Positions 8,466 through 18,164 are shown, counted from the stretch's first letter. The stretch: 64,000 bases of DNA from Haloarcula salina (GCF_010119195.1 NZ_WRXL01000003.1:531026-595025); one strand, 5' to 3'. The notes: generated by a model not told the origin, from the letters alone. Numbers and translations are program-made.

Positions 8466-9383
8466 ATGGCGCAGATATTACAGTACCTGGCGAACGGGCT
8501 GGTATACAGTAGCATCATCATCCTCGGGAGCATCGGGCTCTCGCTGGTCTACAGCATCGCCGACTTCGCGAACTTCGCCCACGGCGACACGATGACCGTC
8601 GGCGCGTACGGGGCCTTCGTCGCGTTCGGCCTCTTCGGCGGCATGGGCGGGTCGCTGCTCGGGCTGCCGCTCGGGTTCTACGTGTCGCTGCTCGTCGGGA
8701 TGGCGCTCGCGGCCGCCATCGCCGTCCTGACGCACCTGGCCGTCTACGAACCGCTCGACACGGACTCCATCGGCCTGCTCATCACGAGCATCGGCGTGGC
8801 GTTCGTCTACCGGGCGTCGCTCATGGGCGTCTTCGGGACCGACTTCCTGCAGTACGACATCACGCGCAGCGGACCGATCCCGTTCCTGCTGGAGAACTTC
8901 GACGTGGCGATCACCCAGCGGGACGTGGCCATCGTGGTCAGCGCGGCGGTCCTCGTCGGGTCGCTGCACTTCCTGCTCCAGCGGACGACGCTTGGCCGGA
9001 AGATGCGCGCGACGGCCGACAACCCCGACCTCGCGCGCGTGAGCGGGATCCGGACCGACCGCGTCATCCTCGTGATGTGGGTCATCGGGAGCGCGCTGGC
9101 CGCGGCCGGCGGCGTCTTCCTCGCGCTGTACAGCCAGCTCGACCCGCGCATCGGCTTCGGCATCCTGCTGGTCGTCTTCGCCGCGGTCATCGTCGGCGGC
9201 ATCGGCTCCGTCTACGGCGCGATGCTCGGCGGTCTCCTCATCGGCATGATCCACGAGCTGACGCCGCTGCTCGGCGACGTGGGCATTCCCATCGGGACCG
9301 CCTACGCGCCGGCCATCGCCTTCGTTATCATGGTGGCGGTCCTGCTCGTCAAACCGCGCGGCATCGCGGGTGATCTGACGTGA
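8466..9383 (+). CDS. livH: Branched-chain amino-acid-type ABC permease LivH
   Basis: This 305-aa integral membrane protein has about eight hydrophobic segments and the LivH pattern, including SIGLSLVYSIADFANFAHGD near the start and a conserved GGIGSVYGAMLGG near residue 245. It pairs with LivM as the transmembrane channel for the lipoprotein encoded 29 bp upstream. Its stop codon overlaps the GTG start of livM by four bases, so translation of the two is coupled. Confidence 0.9.
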   Translation: MAQILQYLANGLVYSSIIILGSIGLSLVYSIADFANFAHGDTMTVGAYGAFVAFGLFGGMGGSLLGLPLGFYVSLLVGMALAAAIAVLTHLAVYEPLDTDSIGLLITSIGVAFVYRASLMGVFGTDFLQYDITRSGPIPFLLENFDVAITQRDVAIVVSAAVLVGSLHFLLQRTTLGRKMRATADNPDLARVSGIRTDRVILVMWVIGSALAAAGGVFLALYSQLDPRIGFGILLVVFAAVIVGGIGSVYGAMLGGLLIGMIHELTPLLGDVGIPIGTAYAPAIAFVIMVAVLLVKPRGIAGDLT

Positions 9384-10489
9384 GCGCGCTCGACGTGGGC
9401 GCGTTTTCCGCCCGCGAGAAGGGCGTCGCGGGCCTGCTCGGCGGGATCGGCGTGCTCCTGCTGATCGCCGTGGTCGCCGGCGTGCTCGCGCCGGCGTACC
9501 TGCTGTATCTCGTCTCGCTGTCGGCGATGTACATGCTCCTCTCGATGGGGCTGAACGTCCAGTGGGGCTACGGCGGGCTCATCAACTTCAGCGTCGCGGC
9601 GTTCTTCGGCCTCGGCGCGTACGGGTCGGCGCTCCTGACGGCGAACTCCTCGCCGATCTCGGGGAACGTCAGCCCGGTCATCGCGCTGTTCGGCGGCCTC
9701 CTCCTCGCCGCGGTCCTCGCGGTGCTCATCGGCTATCCGACGCTGAAGCTTCGCGACGACTACCTCGCCATCGCCTCGCTCGGCCTCGCGGAGGTCGTCC
9801 GCATCTTCATCCTCAACGAGAACCAGTGGACCGCCGGCAGCGCCGGACTGACCGGGATCCCGCTGTTCTTCGCCGACTGGCCGGTGCTCGGCGACCTGAG
9901 CTACCCCTACGTGTTCCAGGTCGGCGGCACGGCCCTCTTCTACATGCGCCAGCCGGTCATCACCGGGCTGCTGAACCTCGTGCTGGTCGGCGCGTTCGTC
10001 GCCGGCGTCTACCTCTTCCTGCGGCGCATCCACCGCTCGCCGTGGGGCCGCGTCCTGCGGACGATCAAGACCGACGAGGACCTCGCCGAGACGCTCGGCA
10101 AGGACACGTTCGCGTTCAAGATGCAGGCGTTCGTCATCGGCAGCCTCATCATGGCGCTCGCGGGCGTCTTCTACACCCACCTCGTGCTGTACGTCAGCCC
10201 GCCGGACCTCCAGCCCATCACGACGTTCTACGTCTGGGTCGCCGTCATCCTCGGCGGGACCGGTAGCGACCGCGGCGCGATGCTCGGCGGCTTCACCATC
10301 GTCGCCATCCAGCAGGGGACGCGCTTTCTCAACGACGCCGTCCAGCTCCCCATCGGCCCCGCCCCGCTGCGGCTGATGCTCGTCGGCCTGCTCATCATCC
10401 TCATCGTCAGGCTCCGGCCGGAGGGCATCCTCCCGCCGGAGCGCGAGCTGATCTGGCCCGACGCAATGCGGGGTGACGGCGATGAGTGA
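9380..10489 (+). CDS. livM: Branched-chain amino-acid-type ABC permease LivM
   Basis: This 369-aa membrane protein starts with GTG inside the GTGA overlap with livH. Family marks are SMGLNVQWGYGGLINFSVAAF early in the protein and the GGTGSDRGAMLGG cytoplasmic loop late in it. It forms the second half of the permease. Its end overlaps the beginning of the ATPase gene. The hydrophobic profile shows roughly nine to ten segments, and the C-terminus is cytosolic and acidic. Confidence 0.9.
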   Translation: MSALDVGAFSAREKGVAGLLGGIGVLLLIAVVAGVLAPAYLLYLVSLSAMYMLLSMGLNVQWGYGGLINFSVAAFFGLGAYGSALLTANSSPISGNVSPVIALFGGLLLAAVLAVLIGYPTLKLRDDYLAIASLGLAEVVRIFILNENQWTAGSAGLTGIPLFFADWPVLGDLSYPYVFQVGGTALFYMRQPVITGLLNLVLVGAFVAGVYLFLRRIHRSPWGRVLRTIKTDEDLAETLGKDTFAFKMQAFVIGSLIMALAGVFYTHLVLYVSPPDLQPITTFYVWVAVILGGTGSDRGAMLGGFTIVAIQQGTRFLNDAVQLPIGPAPLRLMLVGLLIILIVRLRPEGILPPERELIWPDAMRGDGDE

Positions 10490-11294
10490 GCAGTCCCTCG
10501 TCTCCGACGGCCCCGTCCTCGACAAGGCCGATCCGGTCCTCCTCGCGGAGGGCCTGGAGAAGCGATTCGGCGGCCTCGTCGCCACGGACGACGCCTCGAT
10601 CGCCGTCGAGCGCGGCTCCATCACGGGCCTCATCGGCCCGAACGGGGCCGGCAAGTCGACGCTGTTCAATCTCATGTCGGGCTTCTACGAGCCAGACGGC
10701 GGCCGAGTCACGGTCAACGGCGTCGACGTGACCGGCAAGGAGCCCCACGAGATCGCCGACCAGGGGATGATCCGCACGTTCCAGACGCCGCGCAAGCCCG
10801 AGGACATGACCGTCCGCGAGGCGCTGCTGGTCGGTCCCCACGACCAGACCGGCGAGTCGATCGTCCCGCTGTTCACGTCGCCCTCGACCGTCGAGCGCGA
10901 GGAACGGCGCTCGCTCGAACGCGCCCAGGAGATGCTGGAGCGCTTCGAGATCGGCGACCTCGCGACCCAGCCCGCGACGGACCTCTCGGGCGGGCAGATG
11001 AAGCTGGTCGAACTGGCCCGCGGGATGATGGCCGAGCCGGACCTGCTCTTGCTCGACGAGCCCGTCGCCGGGGTCAACCCCGTCCTCGCGGACAAGCTCG
11101 CCGGCTTCATCGAAGAACTCAACGAGGAGGGGATCACCTTCCTCATCATCGAACACGACATGAGCTTCATCATGCGACTGGCCGACCCGATCATCGTCCT
11201 CAACCAGGGCAGCGTCCTCGTCGAGGGGCCGCCGGAGGCGGTCCGGAGCGACGAGCGCGTCATCGACGCCTACCTCGGAGGGCCGTCAGAATGA
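10482..11294 (+). CDS. livG: ABC transporter ATP-binding protein LivG
   Basis: This 270-aa ABC ATPase has Walker A GPNGAGKST, signature LSGGQMKL and Walker B LLLLDEPVAG. LivG-type ATPases energise branched-chain amino-acid import with LivF. Two starts are possible, GTG at 10473 and ATG at 10482. I prefer the ATG, which overlaps the end of livM by 8 nt. Its own stop overlaps the ATG of livF by four bases (ATGA). Confidence 0.9.
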   Translation: MSEQSLVSDGPVLDKADPVLLAEGLEKRFGGLVATDDASIAVERGSITGLIGPNGAGKSTLFNLMSGFYEPDGGRVTVNGVDVTGKEPHEIADQGMIRTFQTPRKPEDMTVREALLVGPHDQTGESIVPLFTSPSTVEREERRSLERAQEMLERFEIGDLATQPATDLSGGQMKLVELARGMMAEPDLLLLDEPVAGVNPVLADKLAGFIEELNEEGITFLIIEHDMSFIMRLADPIIVLNQGSVLVEGPPEAVRSDERVIDAYLGGPSE

Positions 11295-12013
11295 GCCAGC
11301 CGATTCTCACCGTCGAGGGCGTGGACAGCGGCTACGGCGAGGTGCAGGTGCTCGACGACCTCTCGCTGACCCTCGAAGAGGGCGAGATCGCCTGTCTCGT
11401 CGGCCCGAACGGGGCCGGCAAGTCGACCGTCCTCAAGACGGTGTTCGGCATGCTGGAGCCCTGGACCGGCTCGGTCCGTCTCGGCGACCGCGAGATCGGC
11501 GGCATGGCCCCAGAGGACATCGTCCGCATCGGGGTCGGCTACGTGCCACAGACCGAGAACGTGTTCGGCTCGCTGACCATCGACGAGAACCTCCGCATGG
11601 GCGGCGTCGCCCGCGACGGCGGCCTCGAAGAAGTCGTGACCGAACTGTACGACCGGTTCCCGATCCTCGACGAGAAGCGCACCGCGAAGGCGAAGACGCT
11701 CTCGGGCGGCCAGCGCCAGGTGCTCGCGTTCGCTCGCGCGCTCGTGATGGAGCCCGACGTGCTGCTCATCGACGAGCCCAGCGCCGGGCTGGCTCCGAAC
11801 ACCGCCGCGGAGGTGTTCGAGGACGTGGTGACGGTCAACGAACTCGGCACCTCCATCCTGATGGTCGAGCAGAACGCCCGGGAGGGCCTGGGCATCTCCG
11901 ACCGCGGGTTCGTCCTCGACCAGGGCTCCGTCGAGTTCGAGGGCGACGCCGCGTCGCTGCTCGACGACCCCGAGGTCTCCCGGCTCTATCTCGGCGGGGA
12001 ATCGCGGCACTGA
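11291..12013 (+). CDS. livF: ABC transporter ATP-binding protein LivF
   Basis: This 240-aa ABC ATPase has Walker A GPNGAGKST, signature LSGGQRQV and Walker B VLLIDEPSAGL, with the ATP-switch His replaced by Gln in MVEQNAREGL, as usual for LivF. It is the last gene of the five-gene transporter operon, started by the ATGA overlap with livG. It heterodimerises with LivG at the membrane. Confidence 0.9.
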   Translation: MSQPILTVEGVDSGYGEVQVLDDLSLTLEEGEIACLVGPNGAGKSTVLKTVFGMLEPWTGSVRLGDREIGGMAPEDIVRIGVGYVPQTENVFGSLTIDENLRMGGVARDGGLEEVVTELYDRFPILDEKRTAKAKTLSGGQRQVLAFARALVMEPDVLLIDEPSAGLAPNTAAEVFEDVVTVNELGTSILMVEQNAREGLGISDRGFVLDQGSVEFEGDAASLLDDPEVSRLYLGGESRH

Positions 12014-12131
12014 CGCCCCGTCGGGTCCCGCGACACGAATCGCTCGCCGACACCCCCTTCACGAACGTCGATCTCCGAATCTCTGCATTTATGAGCGGCA
12101 CACGTCGTACCGACAGTAGCGAGGCAGTGAG

Positions 12132-13022
12132 ATGACCTGGCCGGAACGGATACTCGGCGTCCTCGCCCCGCTCGCGGCGGCGGTCATCTGGGGCGGGATG
12201 TACGTCGTCAGCAAGTGGGGCTTCGGTGCGATTCCGCCCGTCACGCTGGGGTTCCTGCGCGTCGCCCTCGGCGCGGTGGCGCTCGTCGCCGTCGTCGCCC
12301 ACAGCGGCGCGACCCGGACGCCGACGCGGACGGACTGGCGCGGCTTCACGGGCCTCGGTGCACTGGTCACCGCGACCATCGTCACCCAGTTCGTCGGGAC
12401 GGACCTGACGACGGCCAGCCAGGGGTCGCTGCTGACCGTCGCGACGCCCGTCGCCACGCTCCTGCTCGCCGCCGTCGTCGTCGACGAGCGCCTCACCCGC
12501 GCGAAGGTCGCCGCCGTCGGGCTCGCGACCGTCGGGACCGCGCTCGTCGTCGCGGACGGCGGTCTCGACGGGAGCCTCGACCCGGCCGGCGTCACCGCCC
12601 TGCTCGGCGCGAGCGTGGCCTGGGCCGGGTACACCGTCTGGGGCAAGCCGCTCGTCGCGCGCTTCTCCGCGCTGGAGACCGCGACCTACGCCAGCGTCAC
12701 CGCGACCCCGATGCTGGCGCTTCTCGCGGCCGGCGAACTGTGGCTGTTGCACCGGCCGCTGTCGTCGCTCCCGACCGACCCCGCGGTGCTGGCCGCCGTC
12801 GCCTACCTCGGCTTCTTCGCCACGGCGGCGGCGTGGTACCTCTGGTACAAGGGCCTCGAATACGTCGACGCGGGCACGGTGTCGGTGCTGTTCGTCGCCC
12901 AGCCGCTCGTCGGGACGGCCCTCGGCGCGGCCCTGCTCGGCGAGCGCGTCGGCCCCTGGTTCCTCGTCGGCGGGACGCTCTTGCTCGCCGCCGTCGTGGT
13001 CGTCGGACGGGCGCGGTCCTGA
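12132..13022 (+). CDS. EamA/DMT-family transporter
   Basis: This 296-aa protein has ten hydrophobic segments arranged as two EamA repeats. The first contains LAAAVIWGGMYVVSKWGFG and PPVTLGFLRV, the second GASVAWAGYTVWGKP. Members export metabolites such as amino acids, purines or sugars; the substrate cannot be told from sequence. A CATTTATGA box near 12085-12093 would start transcription about 15 nt before the ATG. It could be an exporter counterpart to the importer upstream, but nothing proves this. Confidence 0.87.
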   Translation: MTWPERILGVLAPLAAAVIWGGMYVVSKWGFGAIPPVTLGFLRVALGAVALVAVVAHSGATRTPTRTDWRGFTGLGALVTATIVTQFVGTDLTTASQGSLLTVATPVATLLLAAVVVDERLTRAKVAAVGLATVGTALVVADGGLDGSLDPAGVTALLGASVAWAGYTVWGKPLVARFSALETATYASVTATPMLALLAAGELWLLHRPLSSLPTDPAVLAAVAYLGFFATAAAWYLWYKGLEYVDAGTVSVLFVAQPLVGTALGAALLGERVGPWFLVGGTLLLAAVVVVGRARS

Positions 13023-13080
13023 CGGCGCGCTCAGACCGTAACGACAACGCAAAATGCCCCCCATGCCATATCGCCTGCAA

Positions 13081-13491
13081 ATGACCGTGACGCTCCCGAC
13101 CGACGCCGACGAGTGGGCCGCCGCGTGGCGCGACCGCATCAACGACCGGGCCGAGTTCGCCGACGCGGCCGCCGAGTTCACCGCCACGTTCTGCTTCGAG
13201 ATCCGCGACGACGACACCTACGTCGGCGACCCCGTGCAGTTCCGGGTCGACATCGAGGACGGCGTCTGCACCCACGCGGCGACCGACGACGACCCCGACT
13301 ACGACTTCGCGCTCCGAGGCCCCTACGGCGAGTGGGTGTCGATGCTCCGGGGCGACCTCGACGTGTCGGCCGCCGCGATGGACGGGACCTTCACCGTCGA
13401 GGGGGACACGATGACGCTCCTGCGCCGGCAGGACACCATCGCGCAGATGGTGGCCGCGGCCCAGAACGTCGAGACCGAGTTCGAGTACTGA
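13081..13491 (+). CDS. SCP2 sterol-carrier-domain protein
   Basis: This protein of about 136 aa consists of one SCP2-like domain: an alpha/beta fold with a WRDRINDR helix, YDFALRGPYGEW and a closing DTMTLLRRQDTIAQMV helix. SCP2 domains bind lipids or acyl chains; in haloarchaea the role is unknown. Starts at 13054, 13063 and 13081 are all ATG in frame. MTVTLPTDADEW at 13081 gives the usual N-terminus and is preferred, but the choice is uncertain. Confidence 0.75.
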   Translation: MTVTLPTDADEWAAAWRDRINDRAEFADAAAEFTATFCFEIRDDDTYVGDPVQFRVDIEDGVCTHAATDDDPDYDFALRGPYGEWVSMLRGDLDVSAAAMDGTFTVEGDTMTLLRRQDTIAQMVAAAQNVETEFEY

Positions 13492-13529
13492 CCGACGGGC
13501 TTTTGTCCCGGCGGCCGGCGAACACGGGT

Positions 13530-13757
13530 ATGCTCGACAAACTCGGTGCCGTCGGCCTCGCCGGCGTCGCCGTCCTGCTCGGTGGCATCGGCCTCGTCGC
13601 GTGGAAAGCGCCGACCGTCGCCGTCGGTATCGCGCTGGTCGTCGGCGGTCTCGGCCTCGTCGTCTACGGCCTCGTCTCCAGCCTGCTCGGCGCGTTCGGG
13701 ATAGGAATGGGCGGCGGGATGGGCGGTGGCGGCATGGGCGGCGGCGGCATGCCTTGA
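13530..13757 (+). CDS. Small membrane protein with Gly/Met-rich tail (75 aa)
   Basis: The protein starts MLDKLGAVGLAGVAVLLGG and has two hydrophobic segments (about 6-24 and 30-53), then a tail of GGGM repeats. It resembles a conserved haloarchaeal small membrane protein family of unknown function (possibly DUF7470, from memory). A TTTTG box at 13501-13504 is centred 27.5 nt before the ATG, indicating a leaderless mRNA and a real gene. Confidence 0.75.
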   Translation: MLDKLGAVGLAGVAVLLGGIGLVAWKAPTVAVGIALVVGGLGLVVYGLVSSLLGAFGIGMGGGMGGGGMGGGGMP

Positions 13758-13798
13758 CGACCGTCGCGACTGAAATCCGGTCCACAGCGTCTCTGCCG

Positions 13799-14812
13799 CT
13801 ACTGTCCGGTGGTGTCGGCGTCGAGGTCGAACTCGACCCGTGCGCCCCCGCCCGTCCCATCGGTGACGGACACCCCCCAGCCGTGGGCCTCCGCGATGGC
13901 GCGGACGATGTACAGGCCGAACCCCGTCCCGTCGTCCGCCCGCGACGCGCCGGGGTCGAACACCCACTCGCGGTCCTCGGGGTCGATCCCGCGGCCGTCG
14001 TCCTCGATAGCGAACCCCTCCGGCGTCGCCTCGACGCGGACCGTCACGCGCTCGCCGTCCGCCGGTCCGTGTTTCACGGCGTTGGCGAAGACGTTCTCGA
14101 ACAGGCGGAGCAGTCGCTTCTCGTCGGCGTCGATCAGTATCGGTGGCGGCGGCTCGAGCACCGCGCCGCCGGTCTCGACGTGATTCCACGCCGCTCGCGC
14201 CACCGCGGCCACGTCGACCGTCTCCTCGTCGGTGGCGAGCGTCCCCTCTCTCGTCGCGGTCCGAATATCGTCGATGATGGCCTCCAGGCGTTCGAGCCCC
14301 TCCTTTGCGGACTCGACGTGCTCCGACGGCGACGCTTCGGCCGCCAGTTCGAGGTGGCCGCTGGCGACGGCGAGCGGCGTTCGAAGGTCGTGTGCCAGCA
14401 GGTCCGCGAACTCGGTCAGGCGGTCGTTCTGTCGTTCGAGGTGCCACTCGCGTTCCATTCGCTCGGTCACGTCACGGCCGGTCCCGCTGAACCCCAGTAC
14501 CGTCCCGTCCTCGTCGGTGAGAAGTTGGCCGCTGAGTTCGAACGTCACCGGGCCCTCCGTCGTCTCGGCCCGCGCCTCGACGATGGTCCAGCCGCGCTCG
14601 AAGATGTCGGCGAGCGCCGCCTCGACGTCGGGACGGTCCTCGGCGACGAAGAACTCGGTTGGCGTCATCCCATCCAGTTCCTCGTCCGTCTTGTCGAACA
14701 GTTCGTTCAGCCGCGTGTTCCAGTAGGCGAGCCGTCCGTCGGCGTCGTAAACGTAGAAGACGTCGTCGAGCGTGTCAAGCGCCCTCATCAGGACCCGACA
14801 CTTGTCTTCCAT
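13799..14812 (-). CDS. PAS-domain sensor histidine kinase
   Basis: This 337-aa soluble kinase has an N-terminal PAS domain (about 8-120), a HisKA dimerisation domain with His141 in LLAHDLRTPL, and a HATPase domain with N box NVFANAVKHG, G1 DDGRGI and G2 GTGFGLYIV. No membrane segment is seen, so it senses a cytoplasmic signal. No partner response regulator is adjacent. An AATATAATAATT stretch (14834-14845) is centred about 27 nt before the start, so the mRNA is probably leaderless. Confidence 0.9.
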   Translation of the reverse strand: MEDKCRVLMRALDTLDDVFYVYDADGRLAYWNTRLNELFDKTDEELDGMTPTEFFVAEDRPDVEAALADIFERGWTIVEARAETTEGPVTFELSGQLLTDEDGTVLGFSGTGRDVTERMEREWHLERQNDRLTEFADLLAHDLRTPLAVASGHLELAAEASPSEHVESAKEGLERLEAIIDDIRTATREGTLATDEETVDVAAVARAAWNHVETGGAVLEPPPPILIDADEKRLLRLFENVFANAVKHGPADGERVTVRVEATPEGFAIEDDGRGIDPEDREWVFDPGASRADDGTGFGLYIVRAIAEAHGWGVSVTDGTGGGARVEFDLDADTTGQ

Positions 14813-14902
14813 GCCTGAGATAGGCGGTCAGAGAATATAATAATTCATGTACGATTCCCAACAAACCGGCGGATCAGCGGTCAACGGGGCGGATTTCTCG
14901 TC

Positions 14903-16879
14903 TCAGTTCTCGCTCGTCGGCCGGTCGGCCCGGTGCTCGCTGATGATCTGATCGACCATCTCGGCGTTTCGCTCCTTGCGCCGATCTTCGGCCCGCTCTT
15001 CCCAGTCCTCGATCGCGGCCTCGACCTCTCGCTCGCGCGTGACGGCCAGTTCGTCGACCTCCTGGACGGTGACGAGGTCGGCCGGCGCGACCGGCACGTC
15101 GCGGTCGAACAGCACCTCGTCGGCGGCGTCGGAGAGGTTCCCGTTCCGGAGGACGAGCATCGGGTCGATGTCGGCGAGCTGCTGGGCCGTCGACCGGCCC
15201 GCGCCGGAGGCGTCGCGGAACATGATCACGTCGTCTTCGACGAGGCCGAAGCGCTCGTCGGCGTCGTCGATGGCGTCGCGCGTGAACTGCTCGACGACCT
15301 TCACCGGCGTCAGTCCCTCGCGCTTCTCGGACACGTCGGCGAAGTTCGAGTGATCGAGCTTCCACAGCTCTTTCAGCCGTTCGAGCTTGTCTGCCAGCGC
15401 CTCGCGCTTCTCCTGTTCCTCCTCGACGTTCCGCTCCAGCGCCTCGTTGCGCCGCTGGAGCCGCGTCACCTCGCGGTCCTTCCGCACCTCCCGGCGGCCC
15501 TCGCTGCGGGCCTTCTCCAGTTGCGACTCTTTCTCGGCGATGCGCTCGTCTTTCTGCTGGATCGTGTCCTTGAGGTCGTCGACGTGTGACTCCAGCCGGT
15601 CGATGCGGGCCCGCAGTCGCTTGATCTCCTTCTCGTCGTCGGTGAGTTCGCGGGGCTCGTGCGCCGTGGTGTCTTCCTCGTCGCCCTCGTCGTCGTCGAG
15701 GTCCCGGAGGACCGCCTCCACGGACTCTTCGCCGGCGACGACGCGGTCGACGACCGTCCCCACGTCGAACTGCGGCGGGACCTTGCTCGCGATGCGGTCG
15801 AACTGGTCGGCGTGGTTGTCGAAGGCGTACAGCGCCGCCGCCATCGCGTCGCGCTCGTGGTCGTTGTCGTAGGACTCCTCGCGAGTCCGGTGTTTCTTCT
15901 CGTCGACCGGGAGATCGCGGTTGGGCTTCCACCCGGCGGCGCTGAACGACCGGCGGAGCTTCTCGACCGTCTCGGGCATCGGCGTCACGTCGGCGGCGAC
16001 GACCACCGGGCGGCCCCGTTCGATGATCCACTCGGTCGTCGCGGCCGCGTCGTCGGTCCGCGAGGAGTACACGTCCAGCACGGTGCCGTCGAGGGAGACG
16101 ATGGCGACGGCCGTCGTCGTGCCGGGGTCGACGCCGACCACGACGTGGTCGCGGCGCTTTGCGAGCGGCCGGAACTCGATGCCGTCGCGGCGCTGGCGCT
16201 CGATCTCGACCCGGGTGTCTCCCGAGCGACTCGCCGACACGGGGATGTCCTGCGGTCGGGCAGATACCTCGAAGACGGCGTTCGAGAAGCCGCCGTACTT
16301 CTCTGTCGCGTCGCGGTCGTACGCCAGCCCGGCGGCGTCCAGTTCGGACCCGACCTCGCGGGCGCGCTTCTTGACCGCGCCGTGGATGCGCCGGGTGTAG
16401 CGGTCCTCGGACCAGCCGCCCTTGCCCGTCGAGCGGCCCCGCGAGACCTTCACCTCCGTCGTGTCGGTGAACGCCGACACCTCCTGGCCGACGTTCGCGG
16501 CGGCCAGTCTGGCGGCGGCTTCGGCCTCCTCCATCGGGTCCTTGCCGTAGGGGACGCCGTGGCGCTTTGCGACCCGCGAGAGGGGTTCGGGCCGCTCGTC
16601 GCCGGTCACCTGCACCAGCTTCGTCGCGTCGGGCAGCGAGCCCAGGAAGTGTATCAGTGCGTCCTTGTCGGCGGCCAGTTCGTACATGTTGTCCGTCGCG
16701 ACGATGGCCGGCTCCTCGCCCTCGATCCGCCGGCGGAGCTTCCGGCGCGAGACCACGTCCCGCTCGATGGACTCGCCGTCGAAGACCACCAGCGCGTAGG
16801 AGGGCGCGTCGCCGCGCACGTCGCCGCTCTGGATGTCGACCCCGAAGACGACCGCGTCGAGCGCTGCCGTGCGGTTCAC
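14903..16879 (-). CDS. DUF460 / COG2433 protein, RNase H-like fold with coiled coil
   Basis: This 658-aa protein belongs to the archaeal DUF460 family. An RNase H-like module with GVDPGTTTAVAIVSLDG lies near residues 230-250. Residues about 415-540 form a long charged coiled coil. The N-terminal part begins VVFGVDIQSGD. Function is unproven; a nucleic-acid role is predicted from the fold. The frame is open far upstream, but a GTG at 16879 (VNRTAALD) is chosen because a TTATTATC box is centred about 27 nt before it. Confidence 0.85.
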   Translation of the reverse strand: MNRTAALDAVVFGVDIQSGDVRGDAPSYALVVFDGESIERDVVSRRKLRRRIEGEEPAIVATDNMYELAADKDALIHFLGSLPDATKLVQVTGDERPEPLSRVAKRHGVPYGKDPMEEAEAAARLAAANVGQEVSAFTDTTEVKVSRGRSTGKGGWSEDRYTRRIHGAVKKRAREVGSELDAAGLAYDRDATEKYGGFSNAVFEVSARPQDIPVSASRSGDTRVEIERQRRDGIEFRPLAKRRDHVVVGVDPGTTTAVAIVSLDGTVLDVYSSRTDDAAATTEWIIERGRPVVVAADVTPMPETVEKLRRSFSAAGWKPNRDLPVDEKKHRTREESYDNDHERDAMAAALYAFDNHADQFDRIASKVPPQFDVGTVVDRVVAGEESVEAVLRDLDDDEGDEEDTTAHEPRELTDDEKEIKRLRARIDRLESHVDDLKDTIQQKDERIAEKESQLEKARSEGRREVRKDREVTRLQRRNEALERNVEEEQEKREALADKLERLKELWKLDHSNFADVSEKREGLTPVKVVEQFTRDAIDDADERFGLVEDDVIMFRDASGAGRSTAQQLADIDPMLVLRNGNLSDAADEVLFDRDVPVAPADLVTVQEVDELAVTREREVEAAIEDWEERAEDRRKERNAEMVDQIISEHRADRPTSEN

Positions 16880-17123
16880 GGACCGTGTTAGGCGACGAGC
16901 GATAATAAATCCGTTCCGGGCTAGCAACCGTGGGAGTGTCTTCGTGTGTGCTAGCGATGGTGCACAGCCAGCCGGGGGTCTCTGGCGCGCTGTCCCATCA
17001 CCTGCCAGATGAGACACCTTTTTGACAGCCTGCCGACCCCAACGCCTCTTACCCCGGCGGTCCGACGGTCCGGTATGCCTGGGATTCGGTTCCGCATCCA
17101 TCACACTCGGGAGGCCGGCCGAC

Positions 17124-17693
17124 ATGCCCTCTGAAAAAGAGAAGATGCTGGCCGGTGAGCCATACGACCCGAGTGACCCCGAACTCGTCGCCGCCCGCAA
17201 GCGGGCGAACGAGCTCACACGACGGTACAATCAATCCGACCCGGCCGACGACGCTGCCCGGCAGTCCCTCCTTCAGGACCTGTTTGGCACCGTCGGCCAG
17301 GAGCCCCATGTCGAACTGCCCTTCCGGTGTGACTACGGCGAGAACGTCCACGTCGGGGACGGCTTCTACGCGAACTTCGACTGCGTCGTGCTGGACGTGT
17401 GCCGGGTCGAGATCGGCGACGACTGCCTGCTCGGTCCCGGCGTCCACGTCTACACCGCGACCCACCCGCTCGACCCGGACGAGCGCCGCGGCGGGGCCGA
17501 GTACGGCAAGCCGGTGACGCTGGGCGACAACGTCTGGGTCGGCGGCCAGGCGGTCGTCAATCCGGGTGTCACCGTGGGTGACGACGCGGTGATCGCCGCC
17601 GGCGCGGTCGTCACCGACGACGTGCCCGCCGGCGTCGTCGTTCAGGGCAACCCCGCCACTGTCGTCCGCGAGATCGACGCTGACGGGCACTGA
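17124..17693 (+). CDS. Sugar O-acetyltransferase, maltose acetyltransferase (Maa/LacA) type
   Basis: This 189-aa left-handed beta-helix acetyltransferase starts MPSEKEKMLAGEPYDPSD, the typical Maa N-terminal helix region. Catalytic His lies in YTATHPLD. Hexapeptide repeats close the protein (PVTLGDNVWVGGQAVVNPG, then VIAAGAVVTDDVP). It transfers acetyl from acetyl-CoA to a hexose hydroxyl; the physiological acceptor in haloarchaea is unknown. An alternative start is Met8 at 17145. No clear box lies at the leaderless distance, so a 5' leader is likely. Confidence 0.9.
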   Translation: MPSEKEKMLAGEPYDPSDPELVAARKRANELTRRYNQSDPADDAARQSLLQDLFGTVGQEPHVELPFRCDYGENVHVGDGFYANFDCVVLDVCRVEIGDDCLLGPGVHVYTATHPLDPDERRGGAEYGKPVTLGDNVWVGGQAVVNPGVTVGDDAVIAAGAVVTDDVPAGVVVQGNPATVVREIDADGH

Positions 17694-17723
17694 TTTTTGT
17701 ACCACCCGCGTGACGTGTCCACT

Positions 17724-18113
17724 ATGTCACGCCGCGCCACCTACGCGCTCTGTCAGTTCCAGCAGCATCTCGGGCCGTCCGCGGACTCGCTCGACGTTCC
17801 CTGGGCCGAGTACTCCGGCGACGCGACCGACCCGGCCACCTTCGAGGTCCCCACGTCCCGACCGACCGATCCGTACGTCCAGATGCAGGTCTTCGACGTG
17901 GCGGACTTCGACCACGAGATCGTGGTCAACGGCGAGCCCCTGACGGGCTTCGACATCGCACCGGGCGAGGGCTGGCAGCTCTGGATGGACACGATCAGCC
18001 CCGACCAGCTCCACGCCGGCGAGAACACGCTCACGTTCCGGCGGAACGCCGACTCCGACGACGCGTTCGTCGTCGGCGCGGTGACCGTCCACTGGAAACA
18101 GCCCGTCGAGTGA
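17724..18113 (+). CDS. Conserved haloarchaeal hypothetical protein (129 aa)
   Basis: The protein starts MSRRATYALCQFQQHLGP and ends VTVHWKQPVE. Predicted beta-rich, with no signal peptide and no membrane segment. I do not recognise a function. The second half (VNGEPLTGFDI, GEGWQLWMDTI, AGENTLTFRRN) reads like a carbohydrate-binding or galactose-binding-like beta-sandwich, but that is only an impression. A TTTTG box (17695-17698) is centred 27.5 nt before the ATG, so it has its own leaderless promoter. Confidence 0.7.
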   Translation: MSRRATYALCQFQQHLGPSADSLDVPWAEYSGDATDPATFEVPTSRPTDPYVQMQVFDVADFDHEIVVNGEPLTGFDIAPGEGWQLWMDTISPDQLHAGENTLTFRRNADSDDAFVVGAVTVHWKQPVE

Positions 18114-18147
18114 CGGTATAAACGAGCGGCGACGCCACACCCCCTCC

Positions 18148-18164
18148 GTGCCAATCGGTGGCAC
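18148..18164. repeat. Inverted repeat upstream of the thermosome gene
   Basis: GTGCCA (18148-18153) and TGGCAC (18159-18164) form a perfect 6-bp dyad around ATCGG, 140 nt before the thermosome ATG and 34 nt after the previous stop codon. It may end the upstream transcript or bind a regulator. Confidence 0.35.
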